From Lachancea thermotolerans CBS 6340 (Eukaryota > Ascomycota > Saccharomycetes > Saccharomycetales > Saccharomycetaceae): a stretch of 64,000 bases of DNA. The notes under the pieces were generated by a model. It was not told the origin of the DNA. It worked only from the letters and a program-made list of their open reading frames with translations, and did no database searches. The stretch is taken from contig NC_013081.1 of assembly GCF_000142805.1 (NCBI RefSeq), forward strand, positions 1 to 64,000, written 5' to 3'. Positions 1 to 10,633 of the stretch are shown here, piece after piece. Position numbers and translations under genes: made by a program. Positions within the stretch are counted from its first letter, which is position 1. Each line of letters begins with the position of its first letter.

Positions 1-847
1 TGAGTTGCTTTGATAAAGGAATGGGATGCGAAAAAAGCGATGTAGTTAAAAGTGACCAATCCTATTAATCTCAACTCTTCGCATGAGCGAAAGCTTTAAA
101 AAAAAATAAGGTTCTAAGCAAACTCAAGTTGAATCTTAGAACACATTCTGGCAAGAGTACTCGTAGAAGGTTTCCTTAGGTTTGTTTTTATTCGTTAAAT
201 ATTTAATTAAATCTGATCTGTGCTTGGATGATCTCATGCAGACTGTTTTCTAGACATCTTGCCTCAAACTTCCGGTTTTTTTTTGCTTTACGGTCAAGGA
301 ATTCAATTGAATTTTATTCTTTCGTCAATTTTTCGGATTGTTCATATGCCTGGGAATAGTGCCGAACATTCTCCAAGACATTTGAGTTGTATGATGTTGA
401 TATGATTTCAAGCGCTTCTGCATAGACAGAATCTACTTTTATTCGAGAACGTTAATTGAGGCTTGTTGTTAGTAAAGTGACTAGATTTCTGTAGCGAATG
501 GCCCTGTTCGTGACCTAACACATGGCAAATAATCTTAAACACAGTGCCTTGTTTTTTGCAAGTTTTGAAAAAAGCTTTTAAGTTCAAAAGTTAGAAGAGG
601 CTGTTTGTGTTTGGAGCTGAAACATCTTATTCAGTGGCCTTCTATTATGTACATTTAAGAATCAACTCCCAAAGAATTTACCAATTATGCAGCTCATTCG
701 TCTCCAACACAGGAGACTTGCGGAACACTATCCTTTTTTATAGTCGAAGCTCAAGGAGTTTCAAATTTTCAAATAGGAAAGACCAACGTTCTTGGTGCAA
801 CCCAGATTTTTTATCACTAGTAAAGCCCCCATCCTTCAGAAACCAAT
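1..847. other. Gene-free stretch
   Basis: No convincing gene is seen. A 99-codon open frame at 607-906 (+) has no recognisable domain, overlaps the end of the alcohol dehydrogenase gene and is probably chance. The 3' flank of the dehydrogenase lies here. Confidence 0.5.
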
Positions 848-1917
848 TTACTCTCCGGTATTCACAACACATCTCCCAACAATTTCTCCGTTATCCATCT
901 TTTTGAAAATTTGAGGTACTTGAGATAGCCCGGCGACCTTGATTGCGGGCCGTATTAAACCTCGAGAGTAGAAATCGAGCGCTTCCCTTGTGTCTGCTCT
1001 ATTCCCGACACTTGATCCAACTATCTTGATGGACTTCACAACGTGATCGAAAACTTCTGAGACGCATGTTGCACCACTTGGTATACCTACAAGCACAATG
1101 ACCCCATTTGCTCTACAAAAGCGAACTGAGGTGTTGATAGCGTTCTCTGATGCAGACAAGTTGAGAACTCCATGTGCCCCCCCCCCCCACCTGTGGCACT
1201 TACAACTTCTGGAACAAGGTTTTCACTTTTGCTGAAGTCTAGAAAAACATCACCACCAAGGTCGTTAAACAAGTGCTCTTTTTCAGCTCCGCTATCAATC
1301 CCAACAACAGAATACCCCATTGCTTTTGCATATTGAATAGCCATAGAACCTAAGCCACCGCAAGCCCCTGAAATGGCAACCCAGTTTCCGGCCGTTAGGT
1401 TAGCAGTTTTCAGGGCCTTGAAAACAGTTATCCCCGCGCACAATACTGGCGAGACTTCTGCCAAGTTGGTACCAGGTGGTATCCTGGCGGCCTGTACAGC
1501 GTCCGCAGTTGCATATTGTTGGAAAGATCCATCGCGTGTAAACCCTGAAATGTCAGCGTATGCGCAATTAGGTTCGTTAGACAGCTCACACTGTTCGCAA
1601 GACATACAGCAGCTATTAAGCCATTTGATACCAGCATAGTCGCCTATTTTCCATCCTCGTACGCTGGCTCCCATTGCAACTACGATGCCAGCTCCCTCGT
1701 GGCCACCCACTAGTGGTAATTTTGTTTTTGTTGGCCAATCACCCTTCCAAGCATGCAAGTCAGAGTGGCACACACCCGAAAACTTGACGTTAATCAGCAG
1801 TTCATTGGCTTTCGGCGACTGAACTTCGATGCTCTTGAGCTCGAGCTTTCCTGAATGCTTCTTGAATATGACGGCTCTCTGTGTGAGAGGAATACTAGAG
1901 GGCAGCTTCTCAGTCAT
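848..1917 (-). pseudogene. Zinc alcohol dehydrogenase, frameshifted in a C12 tract
   Basis: Medium-chain zinc alcohol dehydrogenase of the yeast Adh1/Adh2 type (ethanol/acetaldehyde with NAD). Seen: the catalytic-zinc segment [14 protein letters not shown], the GGHEGAG motif, the structural-zinc cysteines in [15 protein letters not shown], a Rossmann motif [10 protein letters not shown], and an Asp after the second strand (VVGIDSG) that favours NAD. The first frame runs from the ATG at 1917 to about 1190 and then leaves the family pattern. The family resumes in another frame ([12 protein letters not shown], then VGNRADTREALDF) and ends at a TAA at 848. The switch falls in a run of 12 C at 1177-1188 (G on the coding strand). 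The two parts together give about the usual 350 residues. The N-terminus is a few residues longer than in Adh1. Either a real frameshift, a slippage-prone tract or a miscalled homopolymer; the rest looks intact. Confidence 0.88.
1177..1188. repeat. Poly-C tract (12 bp) inside the ADH coding region
   Basis: Twelve consecutive C on the + strand at the exact place where the reading frame of the alcohol dehydrogenase changes. Tracts of this length are prone both to replication slippage and to sequencing error. Confidence 0.9.
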
Positions 1918-3261
1918 AATTGGCCTCTTTAAAGGTAATCTAACTGCCTTAGCAAACTTCCCAGGTGTAAAAGAAACAGATCATGATCTAATGACATAGC
2001 TCCAATGTAGCTTTATAGTTTTTGGTGTCTCGCTACTCACCGTTCTCCCCTCGTTTCCCGTAAAGTGCTAATACAGTGTTATATCCTTATCTCAAATTAC
2101 AACATGCTTGATTGTCCTGAGGTTTTGATGTGTCGTGCACAATTCATGAAGACGTTAAACGCTCTCTTGTTTGGCGTTTGTCTTACGCAAAGACGGAATT
2201 AATCGCTTTGCCCGAAGCAGCCATTATGTGATTGTGAAAAACGCCAAGAAAAATTGATACTGAAAGAGCAAATTTTAAGCTTGTCGGCTAAACTAGATCC
2301 CTAAATACCTTATCTCAGAAGGTCGTGAAATTACAAAGGGAAAGCAGAATTCTGTAGCATCAGGAATTCTCTTATTGCTATGTAGCTTCAAGAGCCAGCA
2401 ATAGTAGTGTTTCTGACAAAACAAGATGCAAAACATTAAGTGCAATAACAACAAACTGTATAGTTAGGTTTCTTTCACCTTGAAGACATATTTCAATAGT
2501 TCTAGAACAAATTAAAGTTACCGCCTTCTTGGGCTTCTCTTGGGCTTTGCAGCGAAACCGAACGTGAAGTAGCATGAAGCAAAATTCTTCCCCGTATTGT
2601 CATTTGAATTCCTCGTAGTGTCTATCGAGAAGATGAAGATGCACAACACATATTATTGAAGAGTCAACTTGGCTCTTTTGATAGGACTATCTACAGTAAT
2701 TGATATTGTAATCCTCGGAGGAAACGCGCGTACCACTCTCCCAGTTGCGAACATTAGTCAACCTCAACACAGCTCGACCCGCATACGCTTAGCTCAGTTT
2801 GAGACTAAATGAATGGTTATACAAATTACTTACAGTATTTGTGATATCTTCCGCACGTGATAAAAAGTCTCAAGTTCAAATTAGATAGATAAAGTTAAGC
2901 GCGTTAAAAGTAACATTTTAGGTAGCAAACTGATAGCCCCTAACATATACAGCGCGATTAAGTGTACGAACTCGAACGGCGGGCGGTTTCTGCTTGAGCA
3001 ACTAGGCACAGTTAGCGCTTGTAATACCCCCAGTACAGCCATAAGTAACTATCGTGCAAGCAGGTCTGTATTACTTTTGAGGACAGCTTCTAAACGCTTG
3101 ACTTCTTAATCAAGATCCATGACCGGAACATAATCGGTCAAGATAGGAGACTAGACATTTCGGTGATCATGCATCTGTGATTATTTTGTATAATAATGGG
3201 AGCATAAGCAGTGAGTGCCGTTCATACTCCAGACGTACTCTTCAAGCGCAGTGCTTTCAAT
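1918..3261. other. Divergent intergenic region, ADH / MFS transporter
   Basis: No gene is supported. The region lies between two divergent genes and should carry both promoters. A 65-codon frame at 2378-2575 (-) has no recognisable features. Confidence 0.5.
2012..2018 (-). promoter_or_regulatory. TATA-like box of the ADH gene
   Basis: TATAAAG on the minus strand about 95 bp upstream of the ATG at 1917, a normal distance for a yeast TATA box. Confidence 0.4.
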
Positions 3262-5010
3262 ATGACAACAGTTATAGATTACAATGTCATTCCAGGGGAC
3301 TCACACCTTGTAGACTTTGACGAAACAAGAAAAAGTGGTGAACGTGAGGGTAAAATCGTTTTAAACCCTACGCCTTCGGACGACCCAGATGATCCGCTTA
3401 ACTGGACTCCTCGTCGCAAGTGGACCGCTGTTGCGTGCGTGTTGATATACACTCTCGGAGCCTGTATTCCAACCGCAGCGATATACTCAGTGCTCCCCAA
3501 CATCGAAGCAAACACTAATATCACTTTGAGTGAACTGAACAACGGTACTGGCTATATGTTTCTGTTCCTGGGTCTTGGTTGTCTCATTTTTCAGCCACTG
3601 GCGTTACAATTTGGCAAGAGGCCGATTTACCTCTTCTCTATGCTTGCTACGGCTTTGATATGTGTTTGGCCCCCCTATACAAAATCCAACGGCGAATGGG
3701 TTGCGTCTAAAATCCTACAGGGCTTTGTTGGATCATCTATGGAATCTCTTCCGGAAATTTCGATGAGTGACTTGTTTTTCGAGCATGAAAGATCTTTTGC
3801 TTTATCTCTATACGGCTTAACCCTTCTCTCTGCCTCTTTCTTAGCTCCTTTTGTGGCAGGGTTTATATCTGAAGGCCAGGGATGGGAGTGGGTTATGTGG
3901 TGGTGTGCTATTTTCGGGGCAGTTTGCTTCGTCTTACTGTTTTTCTTAATGGAGGAGACCAACTATGACAGAAAGCTTAAGGTTGATGCTGCAACAGGAG
4001 AGGTAATCACTTTGGCGTCTCGAAAGCAGCAATTAGGTGCGGTTTTCACTAATATTGATGAAGTTATTGCCAGTAATTCTGAAGGTAATAATGCTGGTGA
4101 AAAGAATGAAACCAAGACAAACGATATTGGTGCCTCACTGCAAACTGAAGAATATCCTGAGAACATAAATATCGTAAATCAGGTCAGTAATGTTGAGGTG
4201 GTTGATTCAAACTCTTATGCCCCAAACTATGAGGGAACGAAGACCTACTTACAAAAGCTTTCGCTATTCGGTGGGAGAAGAAAGAAGTTCCTTCTGCAGC
4301 ATTACATCTTCGCACCTTTCCTTATGGCTCGCTTCCCCGTGGTTTTGTGGGCTGGATTCCTTTATGGTAGCTCGCTGGTTTGGTTCAACGTTTTGAATGC
4401 AACTGCGGCTCTCATTCTCGGTGGTTCTCCCTATGATTTTTCTTCTAGTACAATTGGAGTAGCCTACCTCTCACCAACAATTTTTAGTGTCATTCTATTC
4501 TTCATCTCGGGTCTTTGTTCTGATTGGCTCAAGGTCCGCGTAGCACTTTGGAGAGGTACTGGATTGAGCAAGCCAGAAGATAGACTTTGGATATTAGTCA
4601 TATACTGTGTTTTGGGGTGTGCTGCTTCCATCCTTTGGGGGGTTGGAGCATATTATGAAATCCATTGGTTTGGCCTCGTTTTCGGGATGGGCCTCTTAGG
4701 AGGTTGCGGCATCTTTGGAATAGCGTCCTCGGCTACTTATGTGGTGGATACGTACAAGGAGCTGGACACAGAAGCAATGGTTGTGGTAATCATCATCCGC
4801 AATTGCATGTCTTTCGGCGTGAGTTATGGTATAACGGATTGGGTCACCGACCTTGGCTACAAAAAATGTTTTATTAGTGTTGCTTTCCTGTGCTTTGCTG
4901 CCAACTTTACCTTCCTTGCTATGGTTTATTTTGGTCCACGACTACGGAATCGGCAGAAGCATATGTATTGGTCGATGGTTGACAAATATCGGAAGCTGGG
5001 TATGCATTAA
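3262..5010 (+). CDS. MFS transporter, Hol1-like DHA1 family
   Basis: Major facilitator transporter of the plasma membrane, 582 aa from the ATG at 3262; the frame is open upstream to 3211 but only from a GTG. The N-terminus carries the DHA1 lead-in DDPDDPLNWTPRRKW before the first membrane segment. About twelve hydrophobic segments follow, with EETNYDRK after TM6 and a long charged loop (about residues 240-360) between the two halves. These traits fit the family of S. cerevisiae Hol1 (polyamine/histidinol and cation uptake) and its Candida relatives. The substrate cannot be told from sequence. No damage is seen. It is divergent from the ADH pseudogene, and no pathway link to either neighbour is evident. 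Confidence 0.85.
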   Translation: MTTVIDYNVIPGDSHLVDFDETRKSGEREGKIVLNPTPSDDPDDPLNWTPRRKWTAVACVLIYTLGACIPTAAIYSVLPNIEANTNITLSELNNGTGYMFLFLGLGCLIFQPLALQFGKRPIYLFSMLATALICVWPPYTKSNGEWVASKILQGFVGSSMESLPEISMSDLFFEHERSFALSLYGLTLLSASFLAPFVAGFISEGQGWEWVMWWCAIFGAVCFVLLFFLMEETNYDRKLKVDAATGEVITLASRKQQLGAVFTNIDEVIASNSEGNNAGEKNETKTNDIGASLQTEEYPENINIVNQVSNVEVVDSNSYAPNYEGTKTYLQKLSLFGGRRKKFLLQHYIFAPFLMARFPVVLWAGFLYGSSLVWFNVLNATAALILGGSPYDFSSSTIGVAYLSPTIFSVILFFISGLCSDWLKVRVALWRGTGLSKPEDRLWILVIYCVLGCAASILWGVGAYYEIHWFGLVFGMGLLGGCGIFGIASSATYVVDTYKELDTEAMVVVIIIRNCMSFGVSYGITDWVTDLGYKKCFISVAFLCFAANFTFLAMVYFGPRLRNRQKHMYWSMVDKYRKLGMH

Positions 5011-6351
5011 TTTGAGCGCAGGCCGCTTTTCATACCGCCGCGATAAGCGCACTTCAAACACTACTTTTCGGCAAAAGACGTATTTTATAAATATCTTCTC
5101 TATGACACTAGTGGCTGCACGAAAGTTCATTGTGAGCAGGGTTTAATTGCAAACTTAGACCATGGATACGTTTCGCGGAGTAAGACAAGGTCTATCGCTC
5201 TTGCGACTTATTTCAGGCTATTCGTTTCTCAGAACATCATCTCAATTATATGCACCATACTCAATCCCCGCGTACGCCCACTTGTTTTGAAGCAAGAAAA
5301 CTAGATACAATTTTCTGTAAAGCTTGTTTGAATTACTCGCTCATTTTTGAAGCTTATTCCTTTTGAGGCTTCCTATCTTCTTTATATCAAACTTGATAGG
5401 ATTCATGAAGATATGTCCGGGATTATTTGACCTTACAAATGAATTAGCCAATTTCGACTTACTCTGTTTAAGCAATAATTCAGATTCGCCTTCTTTGTGT
5501 TAAATTAAGGCCTGTCTTGATCTTAGGCTAATTCAAATGGGGTGGCCGTTTTTGCTTAGTTCTAATTGCAAGATATTTTATCTAATGTCAACATGCGGGG
5601 TGTGCGCCGGTTCTGAGTGGTGACCTTTGATGGGCGCGGTCCTACATCATTGTTGGAGGTCCGTAGACGGGGCGATTTTTAGCTGTTCTGAGCGCGAGAC
5701 AGTTTCGAACCATGATTTGGTTGCCTGTTTCAGATAGCTTTGCAACAACGTACCCAGTATGTAGTTTTATAGAGTTTTTTCCTCCCAGTCAGTTTTTTAT
5801 GCACTTGCCATTTGAATTACTACAGTATGTTAACTTCCGGCGGTTAACGACCCGATCTGCACCAGAAAAAGGGCTTTGCAACTTGGGGGCTTTTGTTTCA
5901 TCCATATTACGCAAGCGCTTTCTGCAGCTTACGCGAAACTATGTTATTAATGGAGAGTTCGTACTCCAGGATGCAAATGTATCTTCCAACAACATTGAAG
6001 ACAGATATTGTATTTATGTCGTATTTTGAGACAAAGCCTTCGGTGCCTGCCAACGTCCTTCGAGGCCTCGAATAACTAGTTAACAAGTAAAAAAATCACT
6101 GGGAATATTACACCGCAGCATGCTGCAAGGGTCCGTGGTACTGGTTTTATTTTCTTTGAGCGCCATTGGCTAGAAAATACTTAGGGAGTATAGATGGAAC
6201 TCGCCGAACTTGTTGTTATCACCAGACGACCGATAACGACAATGTTCGAGAATGAAATTCTGAAAAAAAGGTATTTGAACGAGCCTTTAAGAAAAGGACT
6301 CTTCCGTCCTGATATGTTTTCCAAGACGATCACTGCGTTATCCTAATAAAA
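5011..6351. other. Gene-free stretch with a doubtful 105-codon frame
   Basis: An ATG-started 105-codon frame at 5712-6029 (+) has no recognisable domain or biased composition and I do not call it a gene. Upstream of it, 5590-5690 is unusually GC-rich with several CGG/CCG triplets, including CCGTAGACGG near 5661, which could be zinc-cluster regulator sites. Confidence 0.4.
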
Positions 6352-7461
6352 ATGAAGTGCTTACAAACTGTGCTGGCATCAGCTATTTGTTTAATTAGTA
6401 AAGCTGCCGCTGAGGTTTTCATTGTCGACAACGACACTCCTACCGCTTTGCAAGTTTTGCTTCCTTTGGCGGCTGGCAAGCAGGTGTTGGGTATTACAAC
6501 AAACCTCGGTGATTACGATACTGATGCTGCAACTTATGAAGCAGCAATGGCGTTGTCGACAGGTAACTTGACATCCTGTGTCCCTGTGTACAAAGGCGCA
6601 GAGCAGCCCTTGCTATTAGATTACAATACCTACCACTTGTGGCAAGACCTGTATGGCGACATCGTCTGGCAGGGCGCTTGGGACAAAGACTACGAAAGTC
6701 CTGTCCCCGTTAACGCTTCCTACGAGTACAACAAGACTGTTGGCGCCCCTCAGTGGATTATGGATACAGTCAAAAACTCCAAGGATAATGTGACTATTGT
6801 TGCAGCTGGCACAATGACAAACTTAGCTCTGGCTCTTGCCCAATGGCCAGCTATGGCAGAGAAAGTCAAATTGGTTATAATGGGCGGGTATGTCGATGGA
6901 CAGATTGCTCAAACCACTGGTGGAGACTTTGTCAATGACATGTACACTGATTTCAACTTGATGGTCGACCCTGAGGCAGCTCAAACCGCGCTCTCTGCTC
7001 CATGGAAGGAACTGGTGATTGTTGGTAACATAAGTTCCGAAATTTTCCCCACTCAGGATCTTTACAATGAACTAATTGCAGTGTCTGGCGGCTTAGCTGA
7101 GATAAAGAGCAACAAATCTCTAGGTTACGTGAGCGAAACTGTCGGGAACGGCACTTTGCCCTCGTTCAATCTGCCATACTGGGATGAGGTCGCCTCTGCC
7201 ATAGCTGCTGATCCTGAAATAGTCACTGGTTCTTACGACGCGTACGTCTCTGTCGACACTTCATTTTCTTCTCCTTTCTACGGCAGTTTAAGGATTTATC
7301 CAGCAAACTTACGTGCTAAGAAAGGAGTTAGAACTGGCAAAGCAAAAATGATTACCTCGATCGATGAGGGCAAACTTAATGCTATGATTGTCGATGCGCT
7401 CGTCAGAGACTGGACCAATTACTGTAAGACTGGCAGTGCTCCAAGTGTGGCAATTATGTGA
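6352..7461 (+). CDS. Secreted inosine/uridine-type nucleoside hydrolase
   Basis: 369-aa protein starting with a clear signal peptide (about residues 1-20, ending KAAA) and carrying at least seven N-glycosylation sequons, so it is probably exported. The fold is that of IunH nucleoside hydrolases, which split nucleosides into base and ribose. Visible parts: VDNDTPTALQVLL near residue 26 in place of the classical DTDxGxDD calcium loop, AAGTMTNLALAL for the GPLTNLA motif, TDFNLMVDPEAAQ for the EFNIxxDPEAA helix, and PYWDEVASA for the C-terminal Asp segment. The calcium loop keeps D26 and D28 but lacks the usual consecutive DD; secreted fungal members are known to have a DND variant. Activity is likely but the substrate is unknown. 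The next gene downstream is a regulator on the same strand. Confidence 0.8.
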   Translation: MKCLQTVLASAICLISKAAAEVFIVDNDTPTALQVLLPLAAGKQVLGITTNLGDYDTDAATYEAAMALSTGNLTSCVPVYKGAEQPLLLDYNTYHLWQDLYGDIVWQGAWDKDYESPVPVNASYEYNKTVGAPQWIMDTVKNSKDNVTIVAAGTMTNLALALAQWPAMAEKVKLVIMGGYVDGQIAQTTGGDFVNDMYTDFNLMVDPEAAQTALSAPWKELVIVGNISSEIFPTQDLYNELIAVSGGLAEIKSNKSLGYVSETVGNGTLPSFNLPYWDEVASAIAADPEIVTGSYDAYVSVDTSFSSPFYGSLRIYPANLRAKKGVRTGKAKMITSIDEGKLNAMIVDALVRDWTNYCKTGSAPSVAIM

Positions 7462-8604
7462 CTGATTCGATTCGTGATAAATCTTGGAACTTATAGAAGA
7501 ATTGTTTAGAGGCAGGTCATATTCGCCAAAAATCCACGTACTGTGTAAAGGAAGTACTTGATCAAGCTTTCCAGTCATATCCGGGTCTTTCTTGCTTGCC
7601 TGTGCCCCTGGATGATCCTTAGTTTCAACATACCGCAGCGCGTCAAAAGTGAGATTGATCGACGATCTCTAGGGATGGTATGAAGCTGTTAGAAGACTAG
7701 GAACAAACAGAAGCGTCGCTGAGCTGAAACTCGGAAAGGATCCGCCATGTAAAATGACCATGATAGGGCAACTTCCCCACGACATGTTATAGATTTTCTC
7801 CCTCGAAAAACGTGGTTTCATGCCTACTAAACAACCTTTGCAAAAAAATGAACTACAAATATAATTAGCTATCCCCGATAGCGCGTATGTACTTGTGTAC
7901 TCTCTTGGCCACCAGTATTGTGTGAATAATTGCTAGCCTTATCCCAAGTTACTGAACTTCTCTATTCGAGATGAAAATACCCGAAAGAAGCCTGCCTGTT
8001 TTGTTTATCGCATCTCCTCTCCAGGTTTGACCGAAAATTCAATATAGAGACTTCATAGTGCCCAAGAGGACTAATCAATTCGAATCTCTTCGTCAGCGCG
8101 TTACCGAAACCTGGATCGAGTGCACAAACGATATCAAAAAGGAGGTGAATGAAAACGCTCAAACTCTGAGGCAAAAAAATGACACAGCATCTATCCTCTG
8201 AAGCGCAGTCTGAGTGTGCGAGTGCTAGTCCTCGCCAAGCTCACTACTACGGCAACGCGCGATACTTGTCTCCTCAACTTTTAAGTGGCCATCATTGCTG
8301 TTCGCTGCCCGCCATTCAAAGTCACCCTTATATGAAGGGATGATAAGACTTGAAGCTGAATTAACATGAACACGTTCTGTGACCCAAAGCGTCTGTAACA
8401 ATGAGACTTGATATGCTTAGCTTCTGGTCGATGGTTTTTTTTCGGGATCGGAACTGACCTGAAAATCTCCACACTTCTAGTAATCAAGTGGGAAATCAAA
8501 TATTCTTATCTACAAAAGATAGGTATTTGTCCCATAATAAATATATATCTCATGAAATATGACGCTAAACCAGGAAATGCCGGCACTTGGACATCAAAAT
8601 CAGG
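7462..8604. other. Gene-free stretch, promoter of the downstream regulator
   Basis: Open frames here are short and lack family features. The region should carry the nucleoside hydrolase 3' end and the promoter of the zinc-cluster gene at 8605. Confidence 0.5.
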
Positions 8605-10311
8605 ATGCCTCACAGATCAAAAACTGCCTGTGCTTTATGCAAAGCCGAGAAGAAATGTTGCGATAAGAAACGTCCGAAGTGTAGTCACTGCACAGATGAG
8701 AACGTTGCTTGCTCCTACCCTTTAACTTTGAGATGGGGAGGGAGACCTTACAAAGACAAAACCAAGCAGATCAAAATACCTAAGAATACTGTACTTGTGG
8801 ATGGAGTGCTAATGGTCAGAGATAAAAGTCATCTCTCCCCAAACAGATATGAGAGAAGGAGTCGCCTTGTTCTGATTAATGAAGGACCTGTTTTCACCAA
8901 AGATATTACGAAAGGCAAGGTTCGTAAGGCTGTGGAAGGTGCTTCAGAGGAATCGAGTGTTCAGATTTCGAATCCTTGCTATTTTACGCCCCAAGGCTCC
9001 ATGCCCTCATTGAAACTGCTAAACTGCTCCTTGGAACACTCAACATTCTTTGAATTCTACGTTTACAAAACCTCCTATCATTTCGTGGCTCTGAACAAGG
9101 GCTGCAAGTCAAACCCTTTTCACACAATAGTCCCACAGATGGCCATGTTCAACCCATCTTTGATGAAACTTGTCATGGCTTTCGGAGGAGAACATAGGGA
9201 GCGATTTCGCCGCCTGGAAAATCCGCAGTTGTGTTATTCGTTAGATGAAGATTTCGTGGGCAAGAAACCACTTACTATGACAGGACAGGAGCTTCTCAAG
9301 CAAGGCGTTATGGAGCTGGTTGATCAATTGGCATCTCCTAAGACAGTTATCGATGACACAGTCCTTGCAAGTGTGCTTGTTCTTGCGAGCTTCTGTATTT
9401 ACTTTGGCACTATTGAGAATAAGTGGCATGCCCACTTGTATGGGGCTGAGGGAATCATTTTGAGAGAACTGAAAGAGAAATCAAAAATCGAAAAGGGTCT
9501 ACTCCGTTATACTTGCGAACAGGGGCCTTACTTCTTTTTGAGAAGATGGTTTGCATATATGCGAATCTGGGGGTGCATATCTTCTGCAAGTTTCCGACAG
9601 AAGACAGTTGAAAGGCCTCTCTTGGAAATTGATTTTGAAGAGGCACAAGATCCAAGGAGACATAAAAACGGCGATGTGGACTATGCTCTATATACAAGCG
9701 GGATGGAATCGCTTGTTCTCTCTTATCTCGCACAAGTGGCGAATCTGATTTTGAAGTCAGAAACTCGGCCTCCAGGATCAGATAGGGAGTATATCTTTAG
9801 AGATGCTGTTGAGTTGGAGTATAAAATAATGAACTATTTGGGTAGCCGTAAGCAAGAAGGAGAAGCTTCTCTGAAACGATTTTTACCTTTAACTGAGAGG
9901 GCGCCATGCGACTCTACAAAGCAATATTCGATTCTAATTGCTACAAATATGCTTTTTGGGCTAACTGGAGTACTACAACTAAGGAGGAGGGTGCTAGGAC
10001 TAACACATGAGAGCCTTTTGGTTCAAAATTTGGTCCTTAAAATAACAGATCTTATTGAAAAAAAACTATCAACAGGGACATTCGTCCAGCCTTGTTTACT
10101 CTTTTGCTTTTTCAGCTGCGGCTGTGAGTTGTTAGATGAGTCACTTGTACCAAAACGCACACTGTTCTTGAACTTGTTGGATTCTCTAATTAGAGATGGA
10201 GTGGAAAGTGCACGGCAAGCGAGATCAGCCATGCAGGAGTGCTGGCGGACGTCCAAGCCCTGGTGGGAAGTCCTGAAGGAGCGAGGTCTTGACATTTGTT
10301 TTGCGATATGA
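8605..10311 (+). CDS. Zn2Cys6 transcription factor (Lys14/Urc2-type)
   Basis: 568-aa nuclear regulator. The frame is open back to a TTG at 8587, but the first ATG is at 8605. The binuclear zinc cluster is at residues 9-36 with Cys at 9, 12, 19, 26, 29 and 36 (C-x2-C-x6-C-x6-C-x2-C-x6-C). It is followed by the tail RWGGRPYKDK, a sequence recurring just behind the zinc cluster of Lys14/Urc2-type yeast regulators. The rest is the alpha-helical fungal activator region (about 130-560) without further motifs I can name. The target genes are unknown; the same-strand nucleoside hydrolase upstream and the convergent reductase downstream are candidates only by position. No damage seen. Confidence 0.88.
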   Translation: MPHRSKTACALCKAEKKCCDKKRPKCSHCTDENVACSYPLTLRWGGRPYKDKTKQIKIPKNTVLVDGVLMVRDKSHLSPNRYERRSRLVLINEGPVFTKDITKGKVRKAVEGASEESSVQISNPCYFTPQGSMPSLKLLNCSLEHSTFFEFYVYKTSYHFVALNKGCKSNPFHTIVPQMAMFNPSLMKLVMAFGGEHRERFRRLENPQLCYSLDEDFVGKKPLTMTGQELLKQGVMELVDQLASPKTVIDDTVLASVLVLASFCIYFGTIENKWHAHLYGAEGIILRELKEKSKIEKGLLRYTCEQGPYFFLRRWFAYMRIWGCISSASFRQKTVERPLLEIDFEEAQDPRRHKNGDVDYALYTSGMESLVLSYLAQVANLILKSETRPPGSDREYIFRDAVELEYKIMNYLGSRKQEGEASLKRFLPLTERAPCDSTKQYSILIATNMLFGLTGVLQLRRRVLGLTHESLLVQNLVLKITDLIEKKLSTGTFVQPCLLFCFFSCGCELLDESLVPKRTLFLNLLDSLIRDGVESARQARSAMQECWRTSKPWWEVLKERGLDICFAI

Positions 10312-10633
10312 CCATTGAGCCCCGGAGCAGGCCAAGATCATTACTAAACAGTCAAAATCTCGTCTAGTTTCCCATAGAGACATCGATTTGGTAAGGCAAC
10401 TGTGTGTACCGAAATGCCTAGCGCGCTTTATGGAAAATCGAGCATCTAGAACGTTCAAGGATTGGTAGGTACTGCTCGGCACTACGGCCATCCACTCACA
10501 CTTCAATTATTTTACATGACATATGAGCCTTTCTTTTTATGGCCAACCTTAGTTAAGTTTGAACTCACAGAAAGAATACTCAACAACTTTATAGCATAAT
10601 TCAAAAATATTCATAGGAAATTAATAAAAACTT
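10312..10633. other. Short convergent intergenic region
   Basis: About 320 bp between convergent genes. It is AT-rich towards 10520-10630 with no gene; both transcription terminators should lie here. Confidence 0.5.

Noticed and set aside
3211-3261. Upstream extension of the Hol1-like transporter
   Set aside because: Would begin at GTG; the first ATG is at 3262 and precedes all conserved sequence.
5712-6029. ATG-started 105-codon open frame
   Set aside because: No domain, no homology I recognise and no bias in composition; a frame this long is expected by chance in this much gene-free DNA.
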